Shown piece by piece: positions 1-8,408 of a DNA stretch of 64,000 nucleotides. The first letter of the stretch is position 1, and the number at the start of each line of letters is the position of its first letter. Source of the DNA: an uncultured Lachnospiraceae bacterium (GTDB lineage: Bacteria > Bacillota > Clostridia > Lachnospirales > Lachnospiraceae); NCBI GenBank assembly GCA_934418125.1, contig CAKRWT010000001.1, positions 124,001 through 188,000 on the forward strand, given 5' to 3'. The translations under genes were made by a program, and so were the position numbers. The notes under the pieces were generated by a model that saw only the letters and a list, made by a program, of their open reading frames with translations, was not told the DNA's origin and did not search any database.

Positions 1-506
1 TAATTGATGTCCAGTGCCTTCTTCAGTTTTACCACAGTTTCATCCAGGATGCTGTCCCTGGTAATCACCATCATTTTTACCAGATTGGACTTGGCGGTAA
101 AATAAGCCCGGAGCACCTTTTTCATCAGCAGTCTGACTGCCCACACTAAGAAAATGTCCAGGACAAAGAAATAGCCTACCACCAGCCTGGATACGTCCCC
201 GCCCCGCTGAATGATGAAAAGGAAGCCCACTGCGGCTAAGAACATAAACAGATTAAATTTTAAAACGGCTGTAAATTCCACGAGGATGCCCCGCTTTAGA
301 AACTCTCTGTTCCAGTCGAACATAAAGCTGTAGATGGTACAGAAGAGCAGGAAGCAGACGCATAGCATGGTATGCAGCTCCGGCTCCATGACTCTTGCAA
401 ATTTACCATATCTGATTAATATTGAAATAACATAGGCAACTGTGATGCTGAGCAGATCTGTAAACAGCAGACAATAGCCTTCTAACACTTTCATTTTACG
501 ATTCAT
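1..506 (-). CDS. Polyprenyl glycosylphosphotransferase, N-terminal part (partial)
   Basis: The reading frame opens with ATG at 506, preceded by a GAGGT Shine-Dalgarno sequence, and runs off the left edge after about 168 codons. The visible part has about four hydrophobic segments and a linker of the kind found in front of the catalytic domain in polytopic WcaJ/CpsE-type transferases that start glycan repeat units on undecaprenyl phosphate. The catalytic sugar-transferase domain is outside the window, so the assignment rests on the membrane topology and on the position last in a polysaccharide operon. It could instead be the membrane half of a nucleotide-sugar dehydratase, which has a similar N-terminus. 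It would be a second initiating enzyme beside the short PglC-like one at 35806-36456. Confidence 0.6.
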   Translation of the reverse strand, partial: MNRKMKVLEGYCLLFTDLLSITVAYVISILIRYGKFARVMEPELHTMLCVCFLLFCTIYSFMFDWNREFLKRGILVEFTAVLKFNLFMFLAAVGFLFIIQRGGDVSRLVVGYFFVLDIFLVWAVRLLMKKVLRAYFTAKSNLVKMMVITRDSILDETVVKLKKALDIN

Positions 507-567
507 TACAGTACCTCATATCATGGTTTTCCATCGATAAATTGCCCCATGAAAAGAAAACAATATA

Positions 568-1803
568 TCAATTTAGAATACCATTTTCTGAGGAAAAAGT
601 CCACCCGTAATAGCCTATCAGAAGCAGCAGGAAGTTTCTGCCGATATAAGCTGACACCAGATGGGCTTCCAACACTGTATACACTGCCATAATGACGAAT
701 ACCACCAGTCCACAGGCATCTTTTGCCTTCCACAGCCGCCACAGTAAGAACAGGCTGACTGCCACATACAGGATTCCCGGAATCACGCCATAACGATAAA
801 ACAGCTTTACCCAGCCCATATCAAAGTAATAAGTCATATTATTCTCACTGGAAAAAGCTCTCCAGCTCTCCAAGGCTCCATCGTTATGCTCCGAATTGGT
901 AAGGGATGCGATTCTGCCGTTAATCTTCTCGTCCACTGCCACCAGCAGTCTGATATTCAGGCTTTCTTCATACGCCTGGCCATAATGCCTTGACCACTCT
1001 GCCTGCCGTACGTTTACTGCACCGGCTGCCGCATCCACGGAGAATCCAACACACAACAGAAAAAGCAGTCCACCCAGCAGATAGACATAATTCCGCTCCT
1101 GAAGCCTTCTGGCATACTTCATCACACAGGCTCCCACCAGAAATGCCACGGTAATCAGCATACTGGTTTTGGAATCCGTCAGCCAGAAAACGCCCACATT
1201 CAGAAATAACAGGAACAGATAACCATACCATTTCAACTGTTCGAAATAAGCGTACACTCCCATAACGCACACCATCAGAAACATACAGGACAAAGCGTTT
1301 GGATGCCCCATACCCAGAGTATAGCGGGTTTCCACCATGCCAACCGCTCCTTCATAAATTTCGTAGGCACTGACACCCCTCCCGAAATCCTGGGACAGGC
1401 TCATGGCACCATAAATTCCCGTTACCGACAACAGGATAATCCCCATACAGCCTGCCGCAGTTACCCAGAAAGCATACCGCATCATCTGCTTTAATGGTAT
1501 ATTCTTACAGGCTGCCACGAAAGTAACAATCCGGATAATATCGTTCTTGCCGGTAATCCGGTAAGAGACAAAGCCCACCGCTTCCAGAAGCACTATCACA
1601 AGCCATTCCTTCCAGTTACACCGGGTCAGCAGCACTTTTCCCGCAAACAAAAGAAAGGTTATCCGGAACAGATAACCCTCAATGGGATTGATATAATTGC
1701 TTTTGTCCACAATAACCATGCCCAGTTCTATGGTAAATCCCAGGTAGAAAAGAAGCCATGGCAGCCTGCTTTCCGTAATCTTTTTATAGATATTCTGTAT
1801 CAT
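568..1803 (-). CDS. Wzy-like polysaccharide polymerase / O-antigen ligase family protein
   Basis: A 411-residue protein made almost entirely of membrane segments (about ten or more), with a larger outside loop near residues 255-330. The stretches GMGHPNALSCMF (about 164-175) and LTDSKTSMLI (about 209-218) resemble the conserved parts of EPS and O-antigen polymerases, where a short His/Asn and a Ser-Lys-Thr segment flank the active region. It would join lipid-linked repeat units on the outer face of the membrane. It lies between the partial initiating transferase (1-506) and the GT17 gene, in a typical Wzx/Wzy-type arrangement. A much larger polymerase candidate at 39520-42012 is the second one in this window. 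The family is very diverse, so the exact linkage cannot be inferred. Confidence 0.65.
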   Translation of the reverse strand: MIQNIYKKITESRLPWLLFYLGFTIELGMVIVDKSNYINPIEGYLFRITFLLFAGKVLLTRCNWKEWLVIVLLEAVGFVSYRITGKNDIIRIVTFVAACKNIPLKQMMRYAFWVTAAGCMGIILLSVTGIYGAMSLSQDFGRGVSAYEIYEGAVGMVETRYTLGMGHPNALSCMFLMVCVMGVYAYFEQLKWYGYLFLLFLNVGVFWLTDSKTSMLITVAFLVGACVMKYARRLQERNYVYLLGGLLFLLCVGFSVDAAAGAVNVRQAEWSRHYGQAYEESLNIRLLVAVDEKINGRIASLTNSEHNDGALESWRAFSSENNMTYYFDMGWVKLFYRYGVIPGILYVAVSLFLLWRLWKAKDACGLVVFVIMAVYTVLEAHLVSAYIGRNFLLLLIGYYGWTFSSENGILN

Positions 1804-1839
1804 ACCGCTTCGCTCTCTTTCCGCAATATGCCTATCCGA

Positions 1840-2784
1840 TCAGCCTCTTCGCAGTATCTTCGCTGCTGCTCCATGCAGCCGGCGTAATCCTTGCATACAC
1901 GCCAGCTTTGCTTTCTTGCAGGCAATTCCGGCTTTACTGATTTTCGGGGCAATGAGGAACGCATATTCCTCCTGATGTTCTCTTAAATAATCCGGGTAGC
2001 TGTCGTCTATTTCCACCTGGATGAATTGAGCATCCCTGTCAAAAATATCCTCGCCGCACAGCAGTCTGTCCACCGCCTCCTGGAGATAGCGGGCTTTGTT
2101 ATATTCCTGATGGGCTGCCGCCTGTACCTTCACGCCGATACGCTTCGCCACGTCCCGCTCTCCGTTGCCGCCCATATAGCCGAAGTGCCAGCCACCATCT
2201 GCCACCCGCACACTGCGCGGGTCTTTCGGGGATACTTCCCGCAGATACACGATTCCTTCCTTTGGCAGGTTGCCAAAGCTGCAGATTTTCGTCCCCAGCC
2301 ACTGCTTCTTCGCAACCCCATCAAACTCCCCGGTAATGGACAGCAGGTTGCCGGACACCTCTTCCATGTTCAGGAAGCAGTAGAACATCCGCTGTGCCAG
2401 GTGGTAGATTTTCGTTGCATCGAACTGCTCCATAATCCGCACCAGTGTCTTGGGATTGGGAATCTCGTCCACATCACTGAAAATAATAATATCCTCCGGC
2501 TTGCACTCTCCCATGCCCTTAATAAGCTGATTCTTCTGAAATTTATCCCGCTCGTGGGTAGTTACCCCACTCATGGGGGAATTGTCCACTGCCACATAGA
2601 TAATCTTATCCTCAAACTCCCGGAACATTTCCCGGTTGTTGGCAAAAATCATCGGCTTAGGCTCCCCGGAAAAGGTCACCGTAGACTCCTCTAAGACAAA
2701 TTTGTCCACAAAAGGTGCCATAATCTGCATACGCAGTTTTAAAATATCCAGTTCATTAAAAAAGGGAATACAATCGTAAACCAT
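1840..2784 (-). CDS. Glycosyltransferase family 17 protein
   Basis: The start at 2784 gives 314 residues beginning MVYDCIPFFNELDIL and has AGGA five bases upstream. A longer frame to 2856 adds 24 residues without family similarity and was rejected. The N-terminal pattern (D-IPFFNE-D-L-RM), the acidic motif SDVDEIP (103-109) and the overall length match bacterial GT17 proteins, the family of the animal beta-1,4-mannosyl-glycoprotein GlcNAc transferase (bisecting GlcNAc). The bacterial members are largely uncharacterised; donor and acceptor cannot be read from sequence. It is a cytosolic enzyme by its lack of membrane segments. It follows the DUF5672 gene in the operon and probably adds one residue to the lipid-linked unit. 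Confidence 0.75.
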   Translation of the reverse strand: MVYDCIPFFNELDILKLRMQIMAPFVDKFVLEESTVTFSGEPKPMIFANNREMFREFEDKIIYVAVDNSPMSGVTTHERDKFQKNQLIKGMGECKPEDIIIFSDVDEIPNPKTLVRIMEQFDATKIYHLAQRMFYCFLNMEEVSGNLLSITGEFDGVAKKQWLGTKICSFGNLPKEGIVYLREVSPKDPRSVRVADGGWHFGYMGGNGERDVAKRIGVKVQAAAHQEYNKARYLQEAVDRLLCGEDIFDRDAQFIQVEIDDSYPDYLREHQEEYAFLIAPKISKAGIACKKAKLACMQGLRRLHGAAAKILRRG

Positions 2785-2856
2785 CTTGTTCCTCATTTCT
2801 ATTTCTGCGCACGTTTTTGCGCATATCGAGTTTGTGTCAAGTCTGCGCAGGCACAC

Positions 2857-3624
2857 TTAACCCTGTTTCCGGAATTTCCGCCAGAATAACAGGGGGCGGA
2901 GCACATCCTTGGTCTTCTGCCATCTGACCTTCCAGGGATTCCGGAAGTGAGGATACTGGGCATTTCTGCCTCTCCACTTATGGAATACAAAAGGTGCCTC
3001 CACGTCCATGATTTCCGGCACCATGTGCTCATGTCCGAAATACTTTGCCACCTCAATGGGGGCAAATTTCATGCCCGCTGCCTCTATCTCATTCTTATGG
3101 ATACAGCACAGAAAAGTATCTTCGTTGTAGAACCCGTCTGCCTGTATCTCCCATTTTAAGTCTGCTTTCTTCGGGTAATCCAGCAGCTTCTTGCTGCGGA
3201 TAGATACACTGTTTCCCACCCGGCAGATAGCACCGGAAGCATCCCGGTAAGCATAGTCATTCTCCGGCATAGGCCAGGGAGAACCAATATAGTCATAGGC
3301 CAGGAATTCCTCCCGCCAGCTTTCCGGATGGACTACGAAGCCGTCCGCATGAACCAGCAGAACGTAATCAGTATGGATATGCTCTCCCAGTTCATAGACC
3401 ATTTTATAGTTAAATTTATCGATATTGTCCAGCTTTGACGTATGGGAATAACGGATGGACTTCGGCAGGGAAAATGGTTTTCTGTGGGTAATCAGCACCG
3501 CATCACCGAATTCAACGTCCTGCATACTGTATTCCATTGCCTTAATCGTCTCATAAATATCTACACTGGTCATCGCCGCCAGTGTTACCTGGGGCAACTT
3601 CAGCTTTTCTGTTGTCTGTTTCAT
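2857..3624 (-). CDS. DUF5672 family protein, probable glycosyltransferase
   Basis: A 255-residue soluble protein. The block VLLVHADGFVV (about 88-98, HADG at 92-95), the segment IGSPWPMP (113-120), RVGNSVSIRSK (135-145) and EDTFLC (168-173) follow the pattern of DUF5672 proteins, which look like GT-A glycosyltransferases with a degenerate DXD (here HADG) and a later acidic residue in the ED pair. The start ATG at 3624 is preceded by AAGGA at seven bases. Upstream in the leader lie four tandem copies of a 15-base purine-rich repeat (3639-3698). Its location between a membrane protein and a GT17 gene supports a role in building the repeat unit. Activity of the family has not, to my knowledge, been defined for this type. 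Confidence 0.7.
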   Translation of the reverse strand: MKQTTEKLKLPQVTLAAMTSVDIYETIKAMEYSMQDVEFGDAVLITHRKPFSLPKSIRYSHTSKLDNIDKFNYKMVYELGEHIHTDYVLLVHADGFVVHPESWREEFLAYDYIGSPWPMPENDYAYRDASGAICRVGNSVSIRSKKLLDYPKKADLKWEIQADGFYNEDTFLCCIHKNEIEAAGMKFAPIEVAKYFGHEHMVPEIMDVEAPFVFHKWRGRNAQYPHFRNPWKVRWQKTKDVLRPLLFWRKFRKQG

Positions 3625-3638
3625 CTGCTATCCTTGTC

Positions 3639-3698
3639 TTTCTTTTCCTCTTATTTCTTTTCCTCTTATTTCTTTTCCTTTTATTTCTCTTCCTCTTA
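3639..3698 (-). repeat. Four tandem copies of a 15-base purine-rich repeat in the leader of the DUF5672 gene
   Basis: Units at 3639-3653, 3654-3668, 3669-3683 and 3684-3698. On the transcribed (minus) strand the unit reads TAAGAGGAAAAGAAA; units three and four differ from it by one base each. Each unit carries an AGAGG or AAAGG core like a Shine-Dalgarno sequence, ahead of the real one at about 3630-3635. Confidence 0.95.
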
Positions 3699-3731
3699 TT
3701 TCCATCGCAGCAGGCTGTTTCCCTTTGCTTT

Positions 3732-5291
3732 CTACTCCGTTACCAGCCGTACCGTGGCTTTGTGGTAATATTCCTGCACCGCCAGATTCAGCCAGTTTCC
3801 CGCATCCTCTGTCAAATCATTAAAGTCAAACAGAGCCGGAACTCTTGTAAAAGGCTGCACCTCCACATTCACTACCGTCTCATCAGTATACAAAGCATAT
3901 CGTTCCATAGCTTCCGCATAAAAGGTCTGTGCTTCCCCATTTCCCAGGGAACGGGCTGCTGAAATACCGGTATAGGTGTTCTTATCTGCAGTAAATACCC
4001 ACACTACTAATGTAAGGAGTAAAAATACTGCTGTCATTCTGCCTCTCGTCTTCTCCAGAAAACTGCCCAGGGTTTCCCCTGCATCCGTTTCCCGCTTCTC
4101 CCGGTGGCTGAAATATCCCAGCCAGTATGCCGTTACCAGAAACAGACTCAGATAATAAACCATCTGAATAATATTATCGACTCTGGAAAGCCCTACCATT
4201 CCAAGGGCATACAAAGTCGGCGTAAACATTGCCGATAACACACAGTAAGCACCCAAAGTAACCCAGACCGGGTGTTCAAACTTCCTGGCAGACTTCTTTA
4301 CCATCTGCCACATAACCGGTAACAGGGCAAGCCACACCAGGACAACCAGCAGCTTCGTCCAGCCAATCATAAACACGCCGGCATGATAAAAGGACAATCC
4401 AATGGATTTTACCGCGGAAAATCCCACATCGGCATCGGAAGCCTCCCGCAGGCTGTTGCCCGGTGCCAGAATGTTAAATAAAAAGCCAAGGCTGCCAAAT
4501 ACAAACGGCACACACACACTGACCAGCTTCTTCCGGTTCGTTACCAGGGCATATAATACAAGCAGTGCCATGACGATTTCTGCCTGCAACCCGGTTACCA
4601 GATTACCGCCTCCTACCAGAATGGCCAGAAGGGTGGCGATTATGCAGCAAACTACCTCTTTTTTCTTACTCTGCGCCCAGAAGGTGGCAGATACGGCGGT
4701 CAGGGTAAAGAACCAGACCGACTCCAACAACACATAATGGGTGGAACCGTTATACCAGTAAATTCCCTCAAAAGGTGCCTCGATTACCTGATAGAACACA
4801 AATAACAATAAAAGCATCACCAGACAGCTGTCTGCCCTATCACAGCCAAACCATTTCCTTAAAATATGGCTGCCCAGAACCAGCGTAGAGGTGGCAAACA
4901 TTCCAATCATCAGAATCGGCACCACATACGCCACGCCATACCAGAAGTTCATTGGGCATAATGCCATCAGGAAACAGGAAAGATAGGTTCCCTGCCAGTT
5001 CTGGTAGAATTCCATATTCTGCCGCCATGCTGTCTGCACCGACTGCCAGAGCGACCCGGTTGCCAGCCAGGTATCATGTACCTGCCTGCCGTAATCGTAA
5101 TCGTCAATGCACATCACATTATACCGCCCAAGCAAAAGCAGCGGGATAATGGATATAACAAACAGAACCGCTGCACACACCGCCAGTTTTTTTACGGAAA
5201 TCCGTGCTATCCTGTCTGAAATCTGCTTTTCTATCTGCTGCAGCCTGCTAACGCCCCTGCGATAGTTGTTTTCCTTGTCCAAACGTTCCAT
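3732..5291 (-). CDS. DUF6056 family polytopic membrane protein, GT-C-like
   Basis: A 519-residue protein with a cytosolic N-terminal stretch of about 35 residues, then about ten membrane segments. Between the first and second segments it has NVMCIDDYDYG (about 58-68) and, later, WQGTYLS and YWYNGSTHY, then a conserved APGN. This arrangement (acidic pair in the first outside loop, polytopic body) is that of DUF6056, related to GtrII-type and other GT-C glucosyltransferases that use polyprenyl-phosphate sugars outside the cell. The likely role is to add a side-branch sugar to the glycan after flipping. The start ATG at 5291 lies 19 bases after the stop of the fucosyltransferase gene. Function is inferred, not shown. 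Confidence 0.65.
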   Translation of the reverse strand: MERLDKENNYRRGVSRLQQIEKQISDRIARISVKKLAVCAAVLFVISIIPLLLLGRYNVMCIDDYDYGRQVHDTWLATGSLWQSVQTAWRQNMEFYQNWQGTYLSCFLMALCPMNFWYGVAYVVPILMIGMFATSTLVLGSHILRKWFGCDRADSCLVMLLLLFVFYQVIEAPFEGIYWYNGSTHYVLLESVWFFTLTAVSATFWAQSKKKEVVCCIIATLLAILVGGGNLVTGLQAEIVMALLVLYALVTNRKKLVSVCVPFVFGSLGFLFNILAPGNSLREASDADVGFSAVKSIGLSFYHAGVFMIGWTKLLVVLVWLALLPVMWQMVKKSARKFEHPVWVTLGAYCVLSAMFTPTLYALGMVGLSRVDNIIQMVYYLSLFLVTAYWLGYFSHREKRETDAGETLGSFLEKTRGRMTAVFLLLTLVVWVFTADKNTYTGISAARSLGNGEAQTFYAEAMERYALYTDETVVNVEVQPFTRVPALFDFNDLTEDAGNWLNLAVQEYYHKATVRLVTE

Positions 5292-5310
5292 GTTTCTCGT
5301 CCCTGTCTTC

Positions 5311-6345
5311 TTACTTCCTGCCTGTCAGTGCCCGCAGTCTGCGTTTCACGCCTCTTGCTATCTTACAGACATAAGCCTTTTTATAAAGATACTGTCCATG
5401 CAGCTCCATCAGCTTTAACCGGATTCCGGTTGGCTTTACGTTGATGGTCGCATACTTTCTGGAAGTCTTCTTATACTGTGCCAGTTCCTCTTTGCAGGTA
5501 TCCGCATCAAATACCCTGCCTTTCCGGTCCATATAGTGCCAGCCTGCATAGATATTCTGCTCTGATGCCCAGTAACCGTCCGACACATTATGTCTCGCCC
5601 AGTACTTGGGTGCCAGGATGTACTCCACCGTATCACTGGTAAATGCCGGGAAATAAGCAAACGAAGAGTTGGCTAATAACAAATATTTTGCGTTTTTCAG
5701 CACGCTGTAGTCCTTTGCCAGGTCGAAGTTATAGGCAGGAATTCCCGGCAACAGCTTCCCTGCTTCCTTCACATCGTTGGTAATAATCATAAATTCCATC
5801 TTCGGATTTATCTTGCGCATGTGTTTCATACCCTGTATCCAGTATTTCTTGCGCAGGAAAAGCTCCGGTGAGCCCATATAGTCGCTGCACCGAAGGTGCA
5901 TAATACACAGGTTGTCCCGGCTGTACTCTTTACAGTCATACTCCGGCTTTACCCGCAGCCACTCCTTGATTTCGTCCTTATGACGGATAAAATAATCCTC
6001 TGCCTGGAGATTCCCATACAACAAAGTGTTGTCTTCTATTTCAAACAGCTTCTCGTCCGTATCGGTAATATATACCCCGTGGGTTAAATCATGCCTGGAG
6101 TTCCCGGCATAAAGCCTGGTTTCCTTTTCATAATAGACCTTGTTGTAGTCTTCCTTCTTAGAAGGCACTCCCATGTCCAAATCCATGAAATACAAGCCAC
6201 AGTCGCTGTGCATATTGTTTGCAAAGTGCTCCGGGTCCAGCACACTGAACTCATACCCCTTATCCTCTGCAATACACCTTGTCGTTATATAGAAAAAAAG
6301 CTGATTTCCAAGCCCGAAACCTTCCTGCGTTTCAATTCCTAACAT
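5311..6345 (-). CDS. GT11-like alpha-1,2-fucosyltransferase (divergent)
   Basis: A 344-residue soluble protein. It has the N-terminal GLGNQLFFY motif (11-19) and HLRCSDY at 150-156, the counterpart of HxRRGDY in GT11 alpha-1,2-fucosyltransferases, plus LLLANSSFAYF further on, matching the third GT11 motif. The second arginine and glycine of the HxRRGDY motif are replaced by Cys-Ser, so donor use may differ from GDP-fucose in classical members. It is longer than the second GT11 in this locus (299 residues) through a basic C-terminal tail. The start ATG at 6345 has AAGGA upstream. The preceding gap (6346-6599) holds a large inverted-repeat element, so this gene may be transcribed partly apart from the ABC transporter gene. 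Confidence 0.75.
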   Translation of the reverse strand: MLGIETQEGFGLGNQLFFYITTRCIAEDKGYEFSVLDPEHFANNMHSDCGLYFMDLDMGVPSKKEDYNKVYYEKETRLYAGNSRHDLTHGVYITDTDEKLFEIEDNTLLYGNLQAEDYFIRHKDEIKEWLRVKPEYDCKEYSRDNLCIMHLRCSDYMGSPELFLRKKYWIQGMKHMRKINPKMEFMIITNDVKEAGKLLPGIPAYNFDLAKDYSVLKNAKYLLLANSSFAYFPAFTSDTVEYILAPKYWARHNVSDGYWASEQNIYAGWHYMDRKGRVFDADTCKEELAQYKKTSRKYATINVKPTGIRLKLMELHGQYLYKKAYVCKIARGVKRRLRALTGRK

Positions 6346-6408
6346 ATTCTAATTCCTTTTCTACCATACACATTGTATCTGCTAATTGCAAAGTTCAAAA
6401 TTATTGCT

Positions 6409-6546
6409 AAATTGTGCAAACGCATAACCAATCGTAGGACCCTTGGAAAACGCTGGTACTTAATGGCTGTATTTTAGCCATTTACGTACCACTGCGTTTG
6501 GAACGGAGCGAAAGCGCGTCCAAGATGGTTATCGTTTGTGCAATTT
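6409..6546. repeat. 138-base near-palindromic element able to fold into nested hairpins
   Basis: The outer arms (6409-6433 and 6524-6546) are inverted copies with few mismatches. Inside are CTTGGA (6442-6447) paired with TCCAAG (6519-6524), AAACGC (6448-6453) with GCGTTT (6494-6499), GGTAC (6455-6459) with GTACC (6486-6490) and AATGGCT (6462-6468) with AGCCATT (6476-6482) around a seven-base loop. A side hairpin with a GAAA loop sits at about 6504-6518. It fills most of the 254-base gap between the ABC transporter and fucosyltransferase genes. No open frame or T-run follows, so it is not a simple terminator. It looks like a small non-autonomous repeat element or a structured leader. Confidence 0.85.
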
Positions 6547-6599
6547 AATATTTAGATTCAGTTAAACAAACCAAATATACATTCCGCTTTGCAATTTCC

Positions 6600-8387
6600 C
6601 TACAATGTCGTTTCCGTAATCTTCTCATTCTCCACTTTATAAATCACATCGCACTTCGCAATGGTATTCAGTCTGTGGGCAATGATAACCATGGTCTTCT
6701 TGCCATGGAAGCTGTTTACCGCATCCATGACTGCCTTCTCGGTATCGCTGTCCAGTGCAGAAGTTGCCTCATCGAATACCAGAATCTCCGGATTGTGGTA
6801 CAGTGCCCTGGCAATTCCCAACCGCTGTCTCTGTCCACCGGATATTCTGACACCTCTGTCACCTATGGTCGTATCCAGTCCTTCCGGCAGTTCTTCCACA
6901 AATTCTTTTAACTGGGCTTCTTCCAGCACTTCCCAGATTCTCTTCTCATCAATCTTATCCGCATCGATACCGAAAGCAATGTTATCCCGGATAGACTCAT
7001 CAATCAGATAGATGGACTGGGGAATATAACCAATCTTGCTAAGCCAGGATGGGTAATTTTCAAAGATATTCCGACCGTCACAGGTAATCGTACCTTCCTG
7101 CGCATGCAACAGTCCCAGTAAAATATCTACAATGGTGGACTTTCCGGCACCGGAAGGTCCCATGATACCTACCGACTGTCCTTTCTTCACTTCCATGTGG
7201 GCATCGGTAAAAATCGGTTTCTCCGTATTCGGATAAGTAAAGCTGATATGGTTTAAGGCAATTCTATCCTGTAACTGCAGTTCCGGAAGTTCTTTTTTCT
7301 CCACACCCTCCAGACCGGTTACACTGCCATTTACATCTTCCTTCATGTTCTGTGTCAGATTCTCATACAGATAGTCCAGACACGGCTGGGAATAAGCAAT
7401 CTGGGACAGATAGGTATTGATACGGTTGGTTCCCGGCATAATACGGATGGCTGCCACGGCAAAAGCGGTCAGCTGGGGAATCAGCACCGTGATATCATTT
7501 CCCTTTAAAATATAAAGCATAATAAATAACAGCATGGCTGCAATAAACACTGTCTCAATCAGCAGTCTTGGCAGATTGTTTAAGACTGCATAATTTCTTG
7601 CCACATTGGCACCGATGGCACCGCTTTCATAATAATTGCGTACAAAGAATTCTTCCCGGTTCAACACCTTTACATCCTTCAGTCCATAGATAGACTGGAT
7701 ACGCCACTTGGCAATCCGGGACTGAATCGCCTGGTTCTTTCTGCCGATTTCATTTAATCTGGGCTTCAACACTTTCATTATTACCAGTGTCATTCCCAGG
7801 AATATCACTACGATAAATAAAGACATCGCCGGGCTGATTACCACCAGCACGATACACAGGCATACCGAGACCACGATTTCTGTTACCATCTGAATCATTA
7901 CCAGAATCAGCTGAAAGGCATTGGGAATATCGCTGTCTGTCAGACGGAATACGGTAGGGATGTCTGCTCCCAGATATTCTTCGTAAGGTCTGTTCAGAAA
8001 TTCCCTCATAACACGGCTAATCATACGGTTCCGGTTTCTGGTAACAAAGGTATTCTGCACGTAAGTCTGGAACAGCAGATACGCATTTTTAATCACAAAC
8101 AGTGCAATGACTGCCCCCAGAATGAGAATAATTAACTGGGTACTATTTTCGATATGCAAAATATCCATAATCCGGATGACCCATACATTATCCATAATGG
8201 ATTCCGGGTCCATAATCACATTGACAACCGGCAGCATCATGGATACGCCCAATGTCTCCAGCACACCGCCAATGAGGATTAACACCGCCAGACCTGCTAA
8301 CTGCCCTTTCTGTTTTCTATCAAAAAGGTAGCCAATCTTCTGCATCATCGTAACCTTTTTGGTCTGTCCCTCTTTTTGCTTCTTCAT
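6600..8387 (-). CDS. ABC transporter, permease-ATPase fusion (PglK/MsbA-like glycolipid flippase)
   Basis: A 595-residue half-transporter. The N-terminal 330 residues hold about six membrane segments. The ATPase domain has Walker A GPSGAGKS (410-417), signature ISGGQ (515-519), Walker B ILVFDE (535-540) and the H-loop histidine at 571, all intact. Proteins of this form, such as PglK, flip undecaprenyl-linked oligosaccharides across the membrane. It is clearly paralogous to the transporter at 51802-53553: the TM regions share blocks such as GGVLE-LGV, RPYE-YL and PRLLIETV. With no Wzx-type flippase visible in the window, these two are the candidates for repeat-unit export, one for each assembly line. 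Confidence 0.85.
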   Translation of the reverse strand: MKKQKEGQTKKVTMMQKIGYLFDRKQKGQLAGLAVLILIGGVLETLGVSMMLPVVNVIMDPESIMDNVWVIRIMDILHIENSTQLIILILGAVIALFVIKNAYLLFQTYVQNTFVTRNRNRMISRVMREFLNRPYEEYLGADIPTVFRLTDSDIPNAFQLILVMIQMVTEIVVSVCLCIVLVVISPAMSLFIVVIFLGMTLVIMKVLKPRLNEIGRKNQAIQSRIAKWRIQSIYGLKDVKVLNREEFFVRNYYESGAIGANVARNYAVLNNLPRLLIETVFIAAMLLFIMLYILKGNDITVLIPQLTAFAVAAIRIMPGTNRINTYLSQIAYSQPCLDYLYENLTQNMKEDVNGSVTGLEGVEKKELPELQLQDRIALNHISFTYPNTEKPIFTDAHMEVKKGQSVGIMGPSGAGKSTIVDILLGLLHAQEGTITCDGRNIFENYPSWLSKIGYIPQSIYLIDESIRDNIAFGIDADKIDEKRIWEVLEEAQLKEFVEELPEGLDTTIGDRGVRISGGQRQRLGIARALYHNPEILVFDEATSALDSDTEKAVMDAVNSFHGKKTMVIIAHRLNTIAKCDVIYKVENEKITETTL

Positions 8388-8408
8388 CTATCTAACCTTG
8401 TTCCTTCC

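Noticed and set aside
2026-2694. Long plus-strand frame opposite the GT17 gene
   Set aside because: It lies wholly antisense to a gene with clear family motifs and has no recognisable domain or start signal; a codon-usage shadow.
2806-2849. Three TGCGCA palindromes between the DUF5672 and GT17 genes, with a TTGACA nearby
   Set aside because: TGCGCA is only six bases and no -10 box lies at proper distance from the TTGACA; too little to call a regulatory site.
3582-3962. Plus-strand frames with long Phe/Leu/Ser/Tyr-rich stretches over 3582-3962
   Set aside because: They are reverse readings of the purine-rich repeat leader and of the end of the DUF6056 gene; low complexity, no ribosome site, no family similarity.
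6547-6599. Terminator after the first ABC transporter gene
   Set aside because: The inverted repeats here belong to the nested element and are not followed by a T-run on the minus strand.
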